Positions 46,850 to 59,221 are shown, counted from the first letter of the stretch. The stretch: 64,000 bases of DNA from Diadophis punctatus similis (GCA_023053685.1 JALIGW010000005.1:18998001-19062000); one strand, 5' to 3'. Program-made: numbers and translations. The notes: a model not told the origin generated them from the letters alone.

Positions 46850-47655
46850 GATGGAAACATGGGAAAAGATATGGGTTAGAAATGTAAGATTTACGCAAGC
46901 TCAAAATTTAAGAGAGAACTTTTATAAAATGGTTTATAGATGGCATTTAGATCCAAAAAAACTAGCCCGTATGTATCCAAATTTACAACCTAAGTGTTGG
47001 CGATGAGAGTGTGAAGATGCTAAGTATTTCCATATATGGTGGACATGTAAAAAAATTAAGGCTTTTTGGATAAAAATGTGGTGGATTATTCAAAATATCC
47101 TAAAGAAAAAGATTAAATTTACACCACAGTTTTTTTTGTTGGGAATAATTATGGACTGTACTGTAATAGAGACTAAGTTGGTTTTGAATTTAATAACAGC
47201 TGCCAGGATACTGGTAGCACAGTATTGGAAGATGGAAGATCCACCTACCATTGAGGAATGGACACTAAAAGTCATGCATTTGGCAGAGATGGCAAAAATT
47301 TCACCATATCTTAAAGACCATTCAAACGAAAGATATATATTGGAATGGAGAAGATGGATTGACTATATTCAAAACAAGTACCAGATTAAGAAGATTCAAA
47401 TAGCTTATGAATGAAACTTTTTTTAATTTTTAGTCCATGTTTAAAGGGTTTTGAGCTATAAGGAGTTAAAGACCTAGAGAGATTTTGAAGTCAATAATTT
47501 GTTAGCATATTTTAATTCTATGTTTGTGAATACTATACCCTGTGCTTGTTCTGGGAAGTCTAGGGAGGGGGGTGGGGGGGGAGGGGGGAGGGCAAGCGGG
47601 GAAGGGCTGGGGAAAAATGTTTGTACTACTTATAAAACTTTTTAATTTTAAAAAA
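46850..47655 (+). mobile_element. 5'-truncated L1 LINE, ORF2 C-terminus, with 14-bp target duplications
   Basis: The frame reads RENFYKMVYRWHLDPKKLAR, MYPNLQPKCWR, stop, ECEDAKYFHIWWTC, then FFLLGI and ending IQIAYE: the L1 ORF2 C-terminal zinc-knuckle region. One in-frame TGA replaces the second cysteine codon of the C-W-R-C motif. A G-rich 3' UTR (about 47566-47600) and an A-run close it. AAGAAAATATCTCC flanks both sides (46836-46849, 47656-47669). Confidence 0.9.
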
Positions 47656-47669
47656 AAGAAAATATCTCC

Positions 47670-47722
47670 ATATTCACATTATATGATGCCAGAAATGCCG
47701 TATTCACATTATATGATGCCAT
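47670..47722. repeat. Tandem duplication of a ~29-bp unit
   Basis: TATTCACATTATATGATGCC occurs at 47671 and 47700. Confidence 0.8.
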
Positions 47723-48893
47723 TCAACATAAATACTTGAAGAGGAAGGTCAGGACATGTGAAGATATCCATGGTATCAATTCAGAGCCACTCAATCTGAT
47801 ATTTTAGGGTTCTTGTCGATGTGAAAAAGTCTACCTTTGCAGTCTCTTGACAAAGGAATTGGTTTTCAATTGAATATACAACATACACATGATATTAAAA
47901 GCAACTATAGTAAGCCCCTGACTTTGCATGTTAAAATTCATTATTTCAATATTATTTTTTATTTGGAAATCTGGGGAATTCTAGGTATAAAGTAGAAATG
48001 GGGACGGGGAGAAAGGGAGAGGGAGAAGGAGAGGGAGAGAGGATAGTCTTATGAAGTGGTTAGTTTGCATTATTTCATTCTCCTACATTACAATTTATAT
48101 GCCTATATACACCATGTGATCTGAAGCACAGAGACCAAGAAAAAATTACTGGCATTTGCAAGGATAAACCTTAGTATGCAAAGAATGGAAATTCCAGAGT
48201 TTTCAAATGCCTTTGAGTTTGCTTTCTTCATCAATCACACTACAGTCTGAATTAGTTAACTGAAGTTGTGTCCAGAACAGTGGTCCATTCTTGAAACACC
48301 ACTGCTTATAAATATATTAGCCATTTAGGATTTAAAGATCCACCCAATGTTTTCTCATGACATCTACTGAATCTAGAATACATGCAAGTTGGATTCCTTG
48401 CTGCAATCAATAATTGATTTTAAAAAAATATATCCTATTGATGTGTTAAGAAATAATTGCATTATTTTAAAATGAAATATTATATTTCATTTTAAGGTTA
48501 TATTAAATATCGGTATTGCCTAGAATAGCACCATCTGCTTAGATCTTACACGGTAAAAAAATGGATTTTTTATTTTTTTGTTATTCCTTGTGGGGCTTGA
48601 AAGGCACTGGATATTTAAATATGCCTACCCAGCAGTTTGGGGAAGTTTCTTTTTCTCTCTATGAATGTGCAGTTGGATTTCTCAAGAAACAAAGAAACAA
48701 AAATAGAAAAAATCCCGAGGTATTTATTAGAGATAAATATGGGTCCCAGTTCTAAAAAGATGAAAACTGTACAATTACCTAAACTTTATCTCCTTTAATA
48801 GTGCTTTGGTCAATCTGGAGAGAGGGATAAAAGTATAGTAAATGGAAGTGTTATCTCTATGCCAATAAAAACAACACAATTAACAAAACGAAC
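47723..48893. other. No gene; purine tract at 48001-48045
   Basis: AT-rich sequence with a GGGAGA-type stretch and an AAATGAAATATTATATTTCATTT palindrome near 48471-48493. Confidence 0.45.
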
Positions 48894-49428
48894 TGTTAGA
48901 ACCCTGTTCAAACGATTGGGTGTGTTAATATATGATTAAGCCACAAATCATTGTTATGTGTATATTGCTTTAAATGCATTGTGGATGATTACTATATAAG
49001 CAAGCAAGAGAACATGCTCAATGTGGTTGATGGTTGATGGTTGATGGTTGATGGTTTATGGTTGGTGGTTATGTTTGACGGTGTGTTCCGGATTGAAGAC
49101 TCTCTGTGCTGCTTTATTGATGAGTAGATTACTTTATGGCTGTGTGAAATTGCTGTAAAAAGAAGAGTAACTATCTGTGATAGTATAGAATTAAGTGATA
49201 GCTGTAATCTTTATTTGTGAGTTAAAACAAAGATAGACAAGAAGAAGAAACTTCGCATTGACTGAATAACTGTGTATGACTTGGACTTCCTATTTAACTT
49301 TGCTACTATTTTGTATATATTAAAGATATTCTGTTTATTGACTGAATAGCATTCATATCAAACTGCAACACCATTACTACAACACATTTCGCTGTGTATG
49401 TGCTTAACAGCACAATAACTCCTTAACA
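48894..49428 (+). mobile_element. Solo LTR, 535 bp, with 5-bp target duplication CGAAC
   Basis: Begins TGTTAGAACCCTGTTCAAAC and ends AACTCCTTAACA (TGTTA/TAACA inverted termini). CGAAC flanks both ends (48889-48893, 49429-49433). TATA box CTATATAAGC at 48992 and ATTAAA signal at 49319 give the promoter-to-polyadenylation order expected of an LTR on the plus strand. A GGTTGAT tandem repeat (49023-49060) lies just downstream of the TATA box. No internal genes. Confidence 0.85.
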
Positions 49429-49433
49429 CGAAC

Positions 49434-51082
49434 CATAGCACATTCTTCTAACCACATGCACTATAGTCTGCAGATAAAGGATGCGTTCCTTTATCTTCCA
49501 CTTGGGCTTCTCTGTATGTTGAATAGAGAGATAGAAAGAGAGAGAGGAGGGGCACAAAGCTAAGTTAAGTGGTACTTCTAGGTATTTGTGGATTGAAAAC
49601 TATGTCCATGTACAGCTGTGTGCGAAAAAGAAAGAAAGCTCAATTTCAAGGGAAGAGTCAACTGTAACTGAATGTATCAAAATAGATGAAAGCATAAGCA
49701 GCTGTAGGAGGAGTGGCAGAGCTTGGGGGCAGAGTCAAGAGAAGAATCAGCCTAGAATCCTTACATTTCACAAGAGGTCTAAGCCCAACCCCTCTTCAAT
49801 TTCATTAACCTTTATCTAGTGCCAAATGAATGCTGACCATTAGATGACTAGATTCTGCTGTATAGGCATGAGCAACCAATCAGCGTAATTGGAATTTGAT
49901 GTGTGGTCCTTATCCTTTGCACCTGCAGCTCCTTTCTCTTAATTTTATAAACTTACTTTGTATGTGTGTGTGCATCATGGCACTATTTTCGGATAACTTC
50001 TCATTGTGTGCAATGTATGGGATAGATTTGTTTGGTGGAACTCAGAATAATATGGAATGTTATACCAGAATCTGGGAGGGGATCCAGAAGCATTCCATGA
50101 AACATCTTCTAGATATTATTCATAGCATCATTTGGATGTCGATAGTAATTTATTGGAATGGGAGATTGAATGGTCAGCTGGTCCAGTTTGGAAACCCCTT
50201 TCCATGAAGAGAAAAATGAATTAAAATGCTGATCATGCCTGAGGATATTTATAGAAATTTATTGGCCACATCCTGTGAGATTTGCTGGAGCATTAGAGCA
50301 GAAACCGTGTTAGAGCAGAATAAGCATTCTGTAAAGTAAATTGCCAGCCCAAGACATTCTCTGGAGAAGAGAAAGAGAGTAGTTAAACTGGACTTGAGAT
50401 GCAGAGATTTCTTTTCCCTACATAACATATAATCTCAAGAACTACCAACCCTACATTTTCTTAAGCAAACAGCACATGTTCTCTGTTTAGTGTTATTGCA
50501 ATCACTTCTTAATTGTTTTTACCAGTCTAAACTGAGACATGCACTCTACGAGCAGCCAGAATAATAAGACACGTTCAATAAAACACTTGAGTATGTTTTG
50601 TGTAACTTCCAGTTGAGCACGAAACAGAGAGAAATCACATGGTTAAATCAAAATCTAAATTATATTGTTAAATCAAAAAAATTATCACCTGCAAAGGAAT
50701 CTGACCAGGAATACATGGACAAAATTTTATGTTAGATTTCTTCTGCACCGTTGTGCTTCATCTATTATTTACTCTCACTTCTTAGATATTAAAATATTTT
50801 TAAAATGGTTTTATTAAAATTGGCATTTGAAGCAGCTCATGCTACAGACCAGTTTAGTTCATGACAAGTTCCCAGCCATTGGTTTCAGTTCTGTCCAGAC
50901 ATTGACTGATACTACTATAGTAAACTATGGGCATATTTCTTATCATTGTTTGTATAGCGATTTGGTTTAATTTGTAAAATAATAGACATTCATTATTGAA
51001 AAATACTTTGACTATGTTTGAAAAGATGGTAATGTAAGGAATCAGCCTGTGATTCAAAGCACTACTAAAAAACATAACTTGT
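49434..51082. other. No gene or recognised repeat
   Basis: Mixed AT-rich sequence. The 103-codon frame at 49896 has no family signature or splice evidence. Confidence 0.45.
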
Positions 51083-51375
51083 TTCAACCCTGAAGCTGAG
51101 CTGACCGAAGCCATTTTGAAGCTTCAGTGTTGCCACACTAGAGCTGAGGGATAGGGAGGGAGGATAGAAATAACTGGGGTTTTGTAGCCAAAACAAAATA
51201 CTTTCTCCTGGGAACCAAGGACATTCCCACAGGTGGTTGGGGAGAGGAGGAGTGATGTTACCAGGAAACCGGATGGCATCTTGATTGGACCATGTGACTG
51301 ATTGTTTGGGAAAGAGGAAAAACTTTTACTTGTAATTAAGGTGAAAACCGCTGGAAGAGTGGAGATAAGTCTCAT
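51083..51375 (+). mobile_element. Truncated copy of the 20217 LTR family
   Basis: Shares GACCGAAGCCATTTTGAAGC, TTTGTAGCCAAAACAAAATA, GGGAACCAAGGACATTCC and GATTGGACCATGTGACTGAT with the LTR at 20217. The 3' part from AATAAA onward is missing. Confidence 0.8.
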
Positions 51376-53360
51376 AAAGTCCTACAGTATAAAGTACTCA
51401 ACTAGACTGGCATATCATTCCCTAGAAAGACTTTTTGCTGTTGGAAGCTATGAATCATCTTTTCCCAAAAACCCTTGAACTTCCATGCAGACTCTTTCAA
51501 GAACTTCTTTATAGGTCCACTGATGCCTGCAAGGCATGTAGACCTTATAGATGTTACAGATACCTGTAAAAGCTTAATTTCTGCTGTTGGTTTCTATCAT
51601 CGCATTGCAACATGTTTAATCTATCTTTTATTTATGTTATTGCAACTTGTAAGAGATGTCTATGCTCTGTTAACATTCAGCCTTTGCAAATTGATGTGAT
51701 GTCTATTGCACTTTGCAGTTTGCTAACTCTGATCTAGGAGTTAGGTACCAAATAAAACCAACACGTGAACCTCAATTCTTTTGAGTGTTTGGCTGTTTGC
51801 TACAGAACCTAAGCAGTAACTCCTTGTTCTACTGCCTCTTTACAACTACCAAGAGGACAATATGACAACTTCTGGTACACTTGAAATGTGATGTAAGCAA
51901 TTTAGAGCAAGCATACAGGAGGAGGAAGAAAATGTAGAGGAGGCAAAAGAATGGGGAAGAGTGAGGTCAAAAACATACAAATAAATGAACTAAATAGAAA
52001 AACTGAGTCAGCTGGAAAGTAACCATCAGAACTGACACAAAGATTTTAATTGAGTAAGTGAGTGTGAGAGAGAGATAATAGAAACAGCTTGTTATTTAGC
52101 AGCCTAACATTTTTACTGAAAAAAATATGATATGATTAGCAGTTGGAAGACAGTTGGAAGAGAACTAGACTCACCATAATTAAGCTGTGGGTGTATCTAC
52201 AAAGCTCTGGTCTTTGAAGAAAACCATTACAGCTGAAGGAAAGACCACATCTGTTGTATGAATATCACTAAAGAACATTATTAATAAATAACAGTAAATT
52301 TAACAAAATTGAGTTGTACTAAATTTTAATGTTGGTTTTTTTTTGTTTGGATTGTTCAATATCCTTCTCCGGATGATTGGATCAATCAATCTACTCTGAG
52401 CAATGACCTTGAAATATAACTGTCCCTTAACTTTGGGCATAACAATTTGGGGCTTAACACAGCCTCCATGAGTATGAATAGATGCTTAGGAGAAACAATC
52501 TGTTGATCATCTCTGGGTTCTGTATTCTGTATTTCTCTTAATGGGGCAAGTTGCTAGTTTTATCAGCAATCCATCCAACTTTAAGAATATATACAGAAGA
52601 ATTCAAATTACTTCCATGTGACTGGTGGAGAAAATGGAGAAATATATAGCTCTGTTTTTTATATGAAACCACAATATTACTACTTGATCTTGGAATTTAA
52701 TATATTGCTCCTAGCAAAGAAAGTGTCTGTGCTTCAGAAATTCCTATAACCTTAGGAACCTCAGGATCATGCAGATGTGGTACTTGTGCATCAACAATCA
52801 TTGCTGTTTTATGAACTTTTTGAGGTAGTGCTATATGTAAGCCATTAAAGTAAAGCATCAAGAATACATATTGGTTGAAGCCTAACCTATCGTTGGGTGG
52901 GAGGGGACCTAGTTTTAGGAAGGTTTGTTCAATTCATTTCCACCCTTTTCTGTTGTACATTTAAAATGGGGAAAAACTTATAGAGCTTCATCCTTGTTCA
53001 GCAACTCAGAAAAGGCATACTGCCAAAGCCCACATGAATGGGACTCCAAGGAAAGATAACAAATGGAAACTGCTAGTACTGCTCCTTTATACGGTAAGTA
53101 TCTATACAAAGCTACGGTAGTTCTTGAACATTGAAATGTTTATGAACATAGAAAAAGAAGCTCTGTTGCAAAATCTTACAGTAGGTGTATAGACTGAGTG
53201 ACCTGTTAAGTCATCAGCCATAAATAGTATCAGCTTCTTGACAACTTCCATTTGCAATCTTCGAAACCAGCAAAAGAGGGAAATTTATGATCTGTTGACT
53301 GACAACCATATATGGCTAATGAGCTGCATTAGGCTACTTGTGCTGGTTGTGATGATATAT
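51376..53360. other. No gene or recognised repeat
   Basis: About 2 kb, AT-rich, no supported frame. ACCTAAGCAGTAACTCC-type sequence is not assigned. Confidence 0.45.
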
Positions 53361-53500
<140 letters not shown>

Positions 53501-54337
53501 CTGTCTTCATATATCCTGACCAAAAATTGTTTGTTCTACACTGCCTCTAAATACACTTTTCCTGAGGAATATCCATTGATTTTGCTTGTTAATTTTTAAG
53601 AAAAATATTTAATTTTCCAGACTTAATTAAAAAAAATTTAAATTCAAGTAATATGAATCATGGTTTTCAGATAGTTTGATCTGGATTATTTATGAAATGT
53701 TGAAATTGTAGTTTAAACTCTGCTGACATGTGTTTCTGTTGATTGTATGCACGGTGCCCCAGGTAGCAATTGTCTCAGTCCCATCTGCCTTTTGCATTTA
53801 ATTTATCCAGAGTGAGACTCCTGTGTGAACCATTACTTATACATTTATTCTGAGCCAATTTATATTTCAATAGATTTTAAATCTTAATAGTTGCCTGAAT
53901 CTGAGAAGCTGCTGTGGGAAAAACAAATCTGGATCTTGATTAGGGATGTAAGAAACAGTCTTCTTTCATGAGGCAACTATGATGCACACTTCACACTGTA
54001 CCACAATACCATTATTTTCCTCTTTGTGGCTTCATTGAGCTGGTGGTTTGTGATATTTGAACCCAGTCTTTTGGTTATCTATCTTAATATATTATTTCTG
54101 ACTGACAACAGGAGTTGTAATGTACATGGACCAATTTTTGATTGTGATACATATCTGTTTCCTAAATTGCCTACCACTGCAAACTTCGAAGGGTATAGCC
54201 TTCCTTAGTTCAGCTTGCCGTTTCCTCAGTCAGAATAAATTATGTTCCCGTAGGGCCATATGTCCAGACTTCATTGATATGTTTCTTTATTTACACTCTT
54301 CGTTACAAAACAGAAAAGAGAGAGGATAAAATAAATA
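53501..54337. other. No gene or recognised repeat
   Basis: AT-rich sequence; short unsupported frames at 54026 and 54120. Confidence 0.4.
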
Positions 54338-54591
54338 GTCTATAGAGATTCTCAGATATCCAGGTCATGGATGTCCCAAAGGTGCTTTTTCAGGAGGCAA
54401 CTGGACTTTCTTGTTTTTTCCTTTTGAAGGCATTTCGCTTCACATCCAAGAAGCTTCTTCAGCTCTGACAGGAATCCTTCCATTCCCCACTATCCTGTCA
54501 GAGCTGAAGAAGCTTTTGGGATGAGAAGCGAAACGTCTTCAAAAGAAAAAACAAGAAAGTCCCGTTGCCTCCTGAAAAAGCACCTTTGAGA
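54338..54591. mobile_element. Foldback element with ~98-bp arms
   Basis: The left arm 54374-54472 (AAAGGTGCTTTTTCAGGAGG ... CTTCTTCAGCTCTGACAGG) is the reverse complement of 54494-54591, with a 21-bp loop. The extra left part AGATATCCAGGTCATGGATG has no partner on the right, so the right end is truncated. Arms include GAAGAAGCTT and GAAGCGAAACGTCTTC, a motif common in vertebrate repeats. Confidence 0.85.
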
Positions 54592-55387
54592 TAAAATAAA
54601 TACTTTCCTAATGTGAGGTTTTTGTATATAAAAAAATAAAACTAAATGAAATGCCATAAAGATCAACTTTACAATTATCTTCACTGTCTTTTAGTAATCA
54701 TGCTTGTCCAAAATGGAAAGACAAGTCATCTCTCAAAGCAGAGGAGAGAAAGCTTCTTTCTTTTCTCTTCAATTTCATTGCTCTTTTTCCTTGTTTTTGC
54801 CAGGAAATCAACTTTGTCGTGCCTCCATATGGCAAAAAGATTTGCCTTTGATTTTGTGCTGGACTGTTGTTTAACATTAGATATGGGAAAAAAAGCAATT
54901 GTTCCCAAAGGTATCTGTCTTGTAAGCATGTTATAAGATGGTTCTAATATGGGTCATTACCTCCACTCCAGCAGACTTCAACTTTCTTTTCTAAGGTTAA
55001 TCATATTATTTGCATCAGCCTGAAATCAATGGCGTTACTCAATTCTGCCGGTCGAAATTGTAGCCTTCTGCATGCAAAGCACATACTCCACTCCTCAGTT
55101 AGGTCCTAAAGTTCATCTTTAATTACTAATTTAAATATGTGTTAAGATGCCAAGAGCAAACAAAGGCCCTCCTACACCAGGCACTGCTGAGAAAAGGATA
55201 ATAAAGGTGTCCCAACCATGTCCTGTGACAGAGAACCAAGCTAGACCAAGTATGTATCTCAATGGCAATTTGTAGGCTTTCGACTTAAATCAATGGGAAA
55301 AGGAGCAGCCAATTTTAACCTTGGCTTTCTGAGGTTGTTTAAAAGTCAGGTTCGAGTTTAATAATCCCTTCATAAAGAGTTTGGTTT
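54592..55387. other. No gene or recognised repeat
   Basis: The overlapping frames at 54646-54936 on both strands have no splice support and no recognisable family. Confidence 0.4.
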
Positions 55388-55535
<148 letters not shown>

Positions 55536-56155
55536 CAAGTATCAACATAATTATATTTTTAAATTGCAACTCCTTTTTTAGAAATTTGTTGGACTGACCC
55601 TTGATATTGAAAATGACCAAAAAAACCTAGCATCCTTGCATTGAAAACAAAATATTCTCCATAGTAGGTGGAACTATCATCCAAGATGGGTTGACTTCGT
55701 CCATTAGCCAATGAGGACTGAGTCTGTTTAGTGACAATTTTTGCCACTGTCTCTATGCCCGCTTTTGACTCAGTCCTCACTACAGTTAGGACGTGTGGTC
55801 AATCTCCTGAAGGATAGCTTCACCTTGCTGTTATCTAGTTTCTCTTTTTGGTCCTTTTCATTGACTATGAGTTTCCTTCCTCCCCCACATTCCATCAGCT
55901 GTTCAGCACAGGGGTAGAGGCATAGAGGCACTCGGATATTCTCCAGCCGCCTGGCCGAGCCAGTCAGCCGCGGGACTTGTAGCCTTAATGGAGGAAAGAA
56001 GAGTTTCTTTTCTGTGCTCTACTGGTAGATTGTTCCTATCTAGAAGATTGTCTGGTACCCTTCAAAAGTTTTGGCATACATATCTGGAGCATGCTTAGAA
56101 CAAGATTATTGCAGTAGTGTTTTATAGAAATCACATAAAGAGAAAGAAATATTTA

Positions 56156-56158
<3 letters not shown>
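55536..56158. other. No gene or recognised repeat
   Basis: Mixed sequence. A moderately GC-rich patch (CCAGCCGCCTGGCCGAGCCA) lies near 55938. Confidence 0.4.
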
Positions 56159-56379
<221 letters not shown>

Positions 56380-56645
56380 GATTCTTATATGCCGCCCTAC
56401 TCCACAGGGACTCAGGGCGGCATACAACATTTGAAGAACCACTAAACAATATAATTTAAAACAATTTAAAATGCATTTTAAAAGCATACAAAAACTTACA
56501 TACATGGGGGAGACCAAGATGAAGTTGTCTCATAACCCCGCCTGCAGGAAGAGCCATGTCTTCACGGCTTTTCGGAAGGCCAGCAAGGTGGGGATAATTC
56601 GTATCTCTGGGGGAGTTGGTTCCAGAGAGCAGGGGAGAGATTTCC
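56380..56645 (-). mobile_element. L2 3' end and C-terminal coding, antisense
   Basis: ATTCTTATATGCCGCCCTAC, GGGACTCAGGGCGGCATACA, CATGGGGGAGACCAAGATGA, AGGAAGAGCCATGTCTTCAC, GGAAGGCCAGCAAGGTGGGG and GGAGTTGGTTCCAGAGAGCA match 13090-12850 in reverse order. Confidence 0.9.
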
Positions 56646-57336
56646 CCGATGAGAATCAGGACTTGAAAAAGCTCATGAGACTAAGGAACAAAATACAAAG
56701 AGGTAGGTGGGGAGAGAGCACAGACCGCTGAGATATAGACTGTGAAAGCAAGTAATGTAGGAGGAAAGACAATTACGATATTCCCAAGATAGGAAGTAGC
56801 TAAGATACAGAGCTGCTAAGACATCACTCATTTTTCACAGGAAAGGAAATATGTGTCTTTAAAAGGATTTTGCTCTATGAACTCACTCTGGTGTTTTTAT
56901 GTTGCTCACCTTTTCACATGGAGAGCTTTGCTTCCTTTGATACCTGATGGTTGATGCCTTTCAAATAAGTTCTCCTGTGAAAGAAGAACACTGGCGAAGG
57001 TTCATGATGTCAGGTAATAGCCGGTAGGAAGGCTCATTAAGAGATAAGCTGCTTCCCTGGCTCCTTTGAAAATTGAATTGTTTGCACATTAAGGGTCCCA
57101 ATGATTATTCCATCACAGCCATAGCAGCACAAATCAAGCTCTCTGATGCTGGAGAAGCATTTCAAACAGAAATCCAATTTAAACAAGGAGTCTGGATTAG
57201 GAAACCGCTAGTACGAGAGAAAAAAAATCATTGAAAAAACATGAAGTTCATGCCCATATTTTTTATGATTGCACGTCTCTGTGCAGGTGCTCCTTTTGTT
57301 GGCTTAGTAAGATGTTGAATCCCCCAGAATGATAGA
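56646..57336. other. No gene or recognised repeat
   Basis: GA-rich start (perhaps L2-derived), then AT-rich sequence. Nothing supported. Confidence 0.4.
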
Positions 57337-57344
57337 TTCTAGAG

Positions 57345-57479
57345 CAGTGTTTCTCAACCTTGGCAGTTTGAAGATGTGTGGACTTCAATTCCCAGAATTC
57401 CCCAGCCAGCAACGCTGGCTGGGGAATTCTGGGAGTTGAAGTCCACACATCTTCAAACTGCCAAGGTTGAGAAACACTG
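57345..57479. mobile_element. Palindromic hAT MITE, near-perfect, target site TTCTAGAG
   Basis: Ends CAGTGTTTCTCAACCTTGGC and GCCAAGGTTGAGAAACACTG are perfect inverted repeats, and the whole 135 bp folds into one hairpin around CCAGCAACGCTGG. TTCTAGAG flanks lie at 57337-57344 and 57480-57487. Confidence 0.93.
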
Positions 57480-57487
57480 TTCTAGAG

Positions 57488-57625
57488 CATGGGGGGATCA
57501 AACTCGAGTGCATCACGTGATGTATCGTGAAGTATCGTGGTGTGTTTTTTGACTTTGGGGAGGCAGGGTGGGTGTGGCCTGCAAGTGACGCATCCGGCCC
57601 ACGAGCCACCAGTTTGACACCCCTG
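57488..57625. mobile_element. Second hAT MITE abutting the first, same target site TTCTAGAG
   Basis: Left end CATGGGGGGATCAAACTCGA and right end CACCAGTTTGACACCCCTG are imperfect inverted repeats of the 17467 family. TTCTAGAG lies at 57480-57487 and 57626-57633. Middle: CACGTGATGTATCGTG. Confidence 0.88.
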
Positions 57626-57633
57626 TTCTAGAG

Positions 57634-57976
57634 GATGAAACATGGGATGTTACATCCACAACATTTATATTTCAGGAAAGAGTCATATGGTTCCCAGTTG
57701 TGAATCCACAGTTAGTGATCATTTTCAGGTTCTCAGATACACAGAGCGCACATGCAGTTGATTTAGTACAGATCATAGTGAAAGGATACCATAAAATCCC
57801 TCAAAACTATAGCCTTAACCTAGTTAGAAGAGTGACTGTTGAACTGGCATCAGGGAGACACGGGTTATAACCCATCCTTAGCTACGGAAGCTGTCTAGAA
57901 CACTGAGCCAGTTATTTTTGTGTTGAGTTTATGTTTTACTGACAAAGAAATAAAGGGAGACTAGTATAGATCTATC
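57634..57976 (+). mobile_element. Probable tRNA-SINE fragment within otherwise plain sequence
   Basis: Only about 57830-57925 is SINE-like: TTGAACTGGCATCAGGGAGA, a B-box-like GGGTTATAACCC and ACTGAGCCAGTTA. The rest is unassigned. Confidence 0.4.
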
Positions 57977-58059
<83 letters not shown>

Positions 58060-58062
58060 TTT
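57977..58062. repeat. (TTTA)n microsatellite at an L2 tail
   Basis: About 21 units joined to the L2-type 3' end that follows. Confidence 0.95.
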
Positions 58063-58292
58063 TGTTCATTCTTATAGGCCGCCCAACTCCTGCGGGACTC
58101 TGGGCGGCGTACAACATAAAAGAAGAACAATTAATTAAAAACAGTAGTAGCGATTAAAACAATTATAAAAATAAAAAAACAACCTATTTAGCTCTTATCA
58201 ACTAGCCATACCCTTCTGGGATTTGAACCTGGGCTACTTGCATATTAGGTAGATGTATTAACCTCTAAGTCACAGCCTCTCCTCCCTTTGTC
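58063..58292 (-). mobile_element. Possible tRNA-SINE with L2-type 3' tail, antisense
   Basis: The right part, read on minus, has TGACTTAGAGGTTAATAC (A-box-like) and CAGGTTCAAATCCCAG (B box). The left part holds the L2 3' end (TAGGCCGCCCAACTCCTGCG, TGGGCGGCGTACAACAT). It could instead be a LINE end beside an unrelated SINE head. Confidence 0.5.
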
Positions 58293-58668
58293 GGCTATAC
58301 CAGGGGAAAGATTAAGATTCTTTGTCGGTAAAACATAAATTCAACAAAAAAATAGTTTGTCGCGAAAGTGACTGCCAGTGAAGGCTCCTGGATTGGGGCT
58401 GAAAGACAAAAACGGAAGCAGTATTCTCTGTCCCATAATGGGGTAGACCAGGTTGCCCTGACAAAAAACACTTAACTGAGCCAGTTACTTTCTCAGCTCC
58501 GCCTTCATTAAAGCGGTATGTTTGTTGTGGGGGGGATAAGAAGAAAGGTTGTTATGTATGCTTCCTTGAGCTCTTGGATAAAAGTCAGGATGTAAAACAA
58601 ACAAACAAACAAACAAATAAATAAATGAACATAGTGGTCACTGGAATAAACGGATATTTAAATAGATG
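58293..58668. other. No gene; short (AAAC)n and (AAAT)n
   Basis: (AAAC)n of about five units lies near 58598. Confidence 0.4.
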
Positions 58669-58739
58669 ATAGATGGATGGATAGATGGATAGATGGATGG
58701 ATGGATGGATGGATGGATGGATGGATGGATGGATGGATG

Positions 58740-58836
<97 letters not shown>
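58669..58836. repeat. (GATG)n-(GATA)n array, Bkm-type
   Basis: About 14 GATG units then about 24 GATA units. Confidence 0.95.
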
Positions 58837-58847
58837 GGGTGGATAGA

Positions 58848-59084
58848 GATAGCAATAGCAATAGCACTTTACTTATATACCGCTTCATAGTGCTTTACAG
58901 CCCTCTCTAAGCGGTTTACAGAGTTCAGCATATTGCCCCCAACAATCTGGGTCCTCATTTTACCGACCTCGGAAGGATGGAAGGCTGAGTCAACCTTGAG
59001 CCTAGTGAGATTTGAACAGCTGAACTTCTGAACTAGCAGTCAGCCTGCAGTGGCTGCATTTAACCACTGCACCACTTCAGCTCT
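58848..59084 (-). mobile_element. Squamate tRNA-derived SINE between two GATA arrays
   Basis: On minus: AGCTGAAGTGGTGCAGTGG (A box), GTTCAAATCTCACTAGG (B box), CCTTCCATCCTTCCGAGGTC, and a tail of AGTGCTATTGCTATTGCTAT. Confidence 0.88.
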
Positions 59085-59088
59085 TAGA

Positions 59089-59089
59089 T

Positions 59090-59156
<67 letters not shown>

Positions 59157-59158
59157 GA
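59089..59158. repeat. (GATA)n array
   Basis: About 16 units, followed by degenerate GATAGA sequence to 59235 and (GTAG)n. Confidence 0.94.
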
Positions 59159-59221
59159 TTGATAGAGATAGATTATATCTATAGAGATAGAGATGAAGAT
59201 AGAGATATAGAGACAAAGAGG

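Noticed and set aside
47076..47414. 112-codon frame as a host gene
   Set aside because: It is L1 ORF2 C-terminus, part of an insertion with 14-bp target duplications.
58198..58290. Functional tRNA gene on the minus strand
   Set aside because: A- and B-box-like motifs only; no cloverleaf is evident and it is attached to an L2-type tail.
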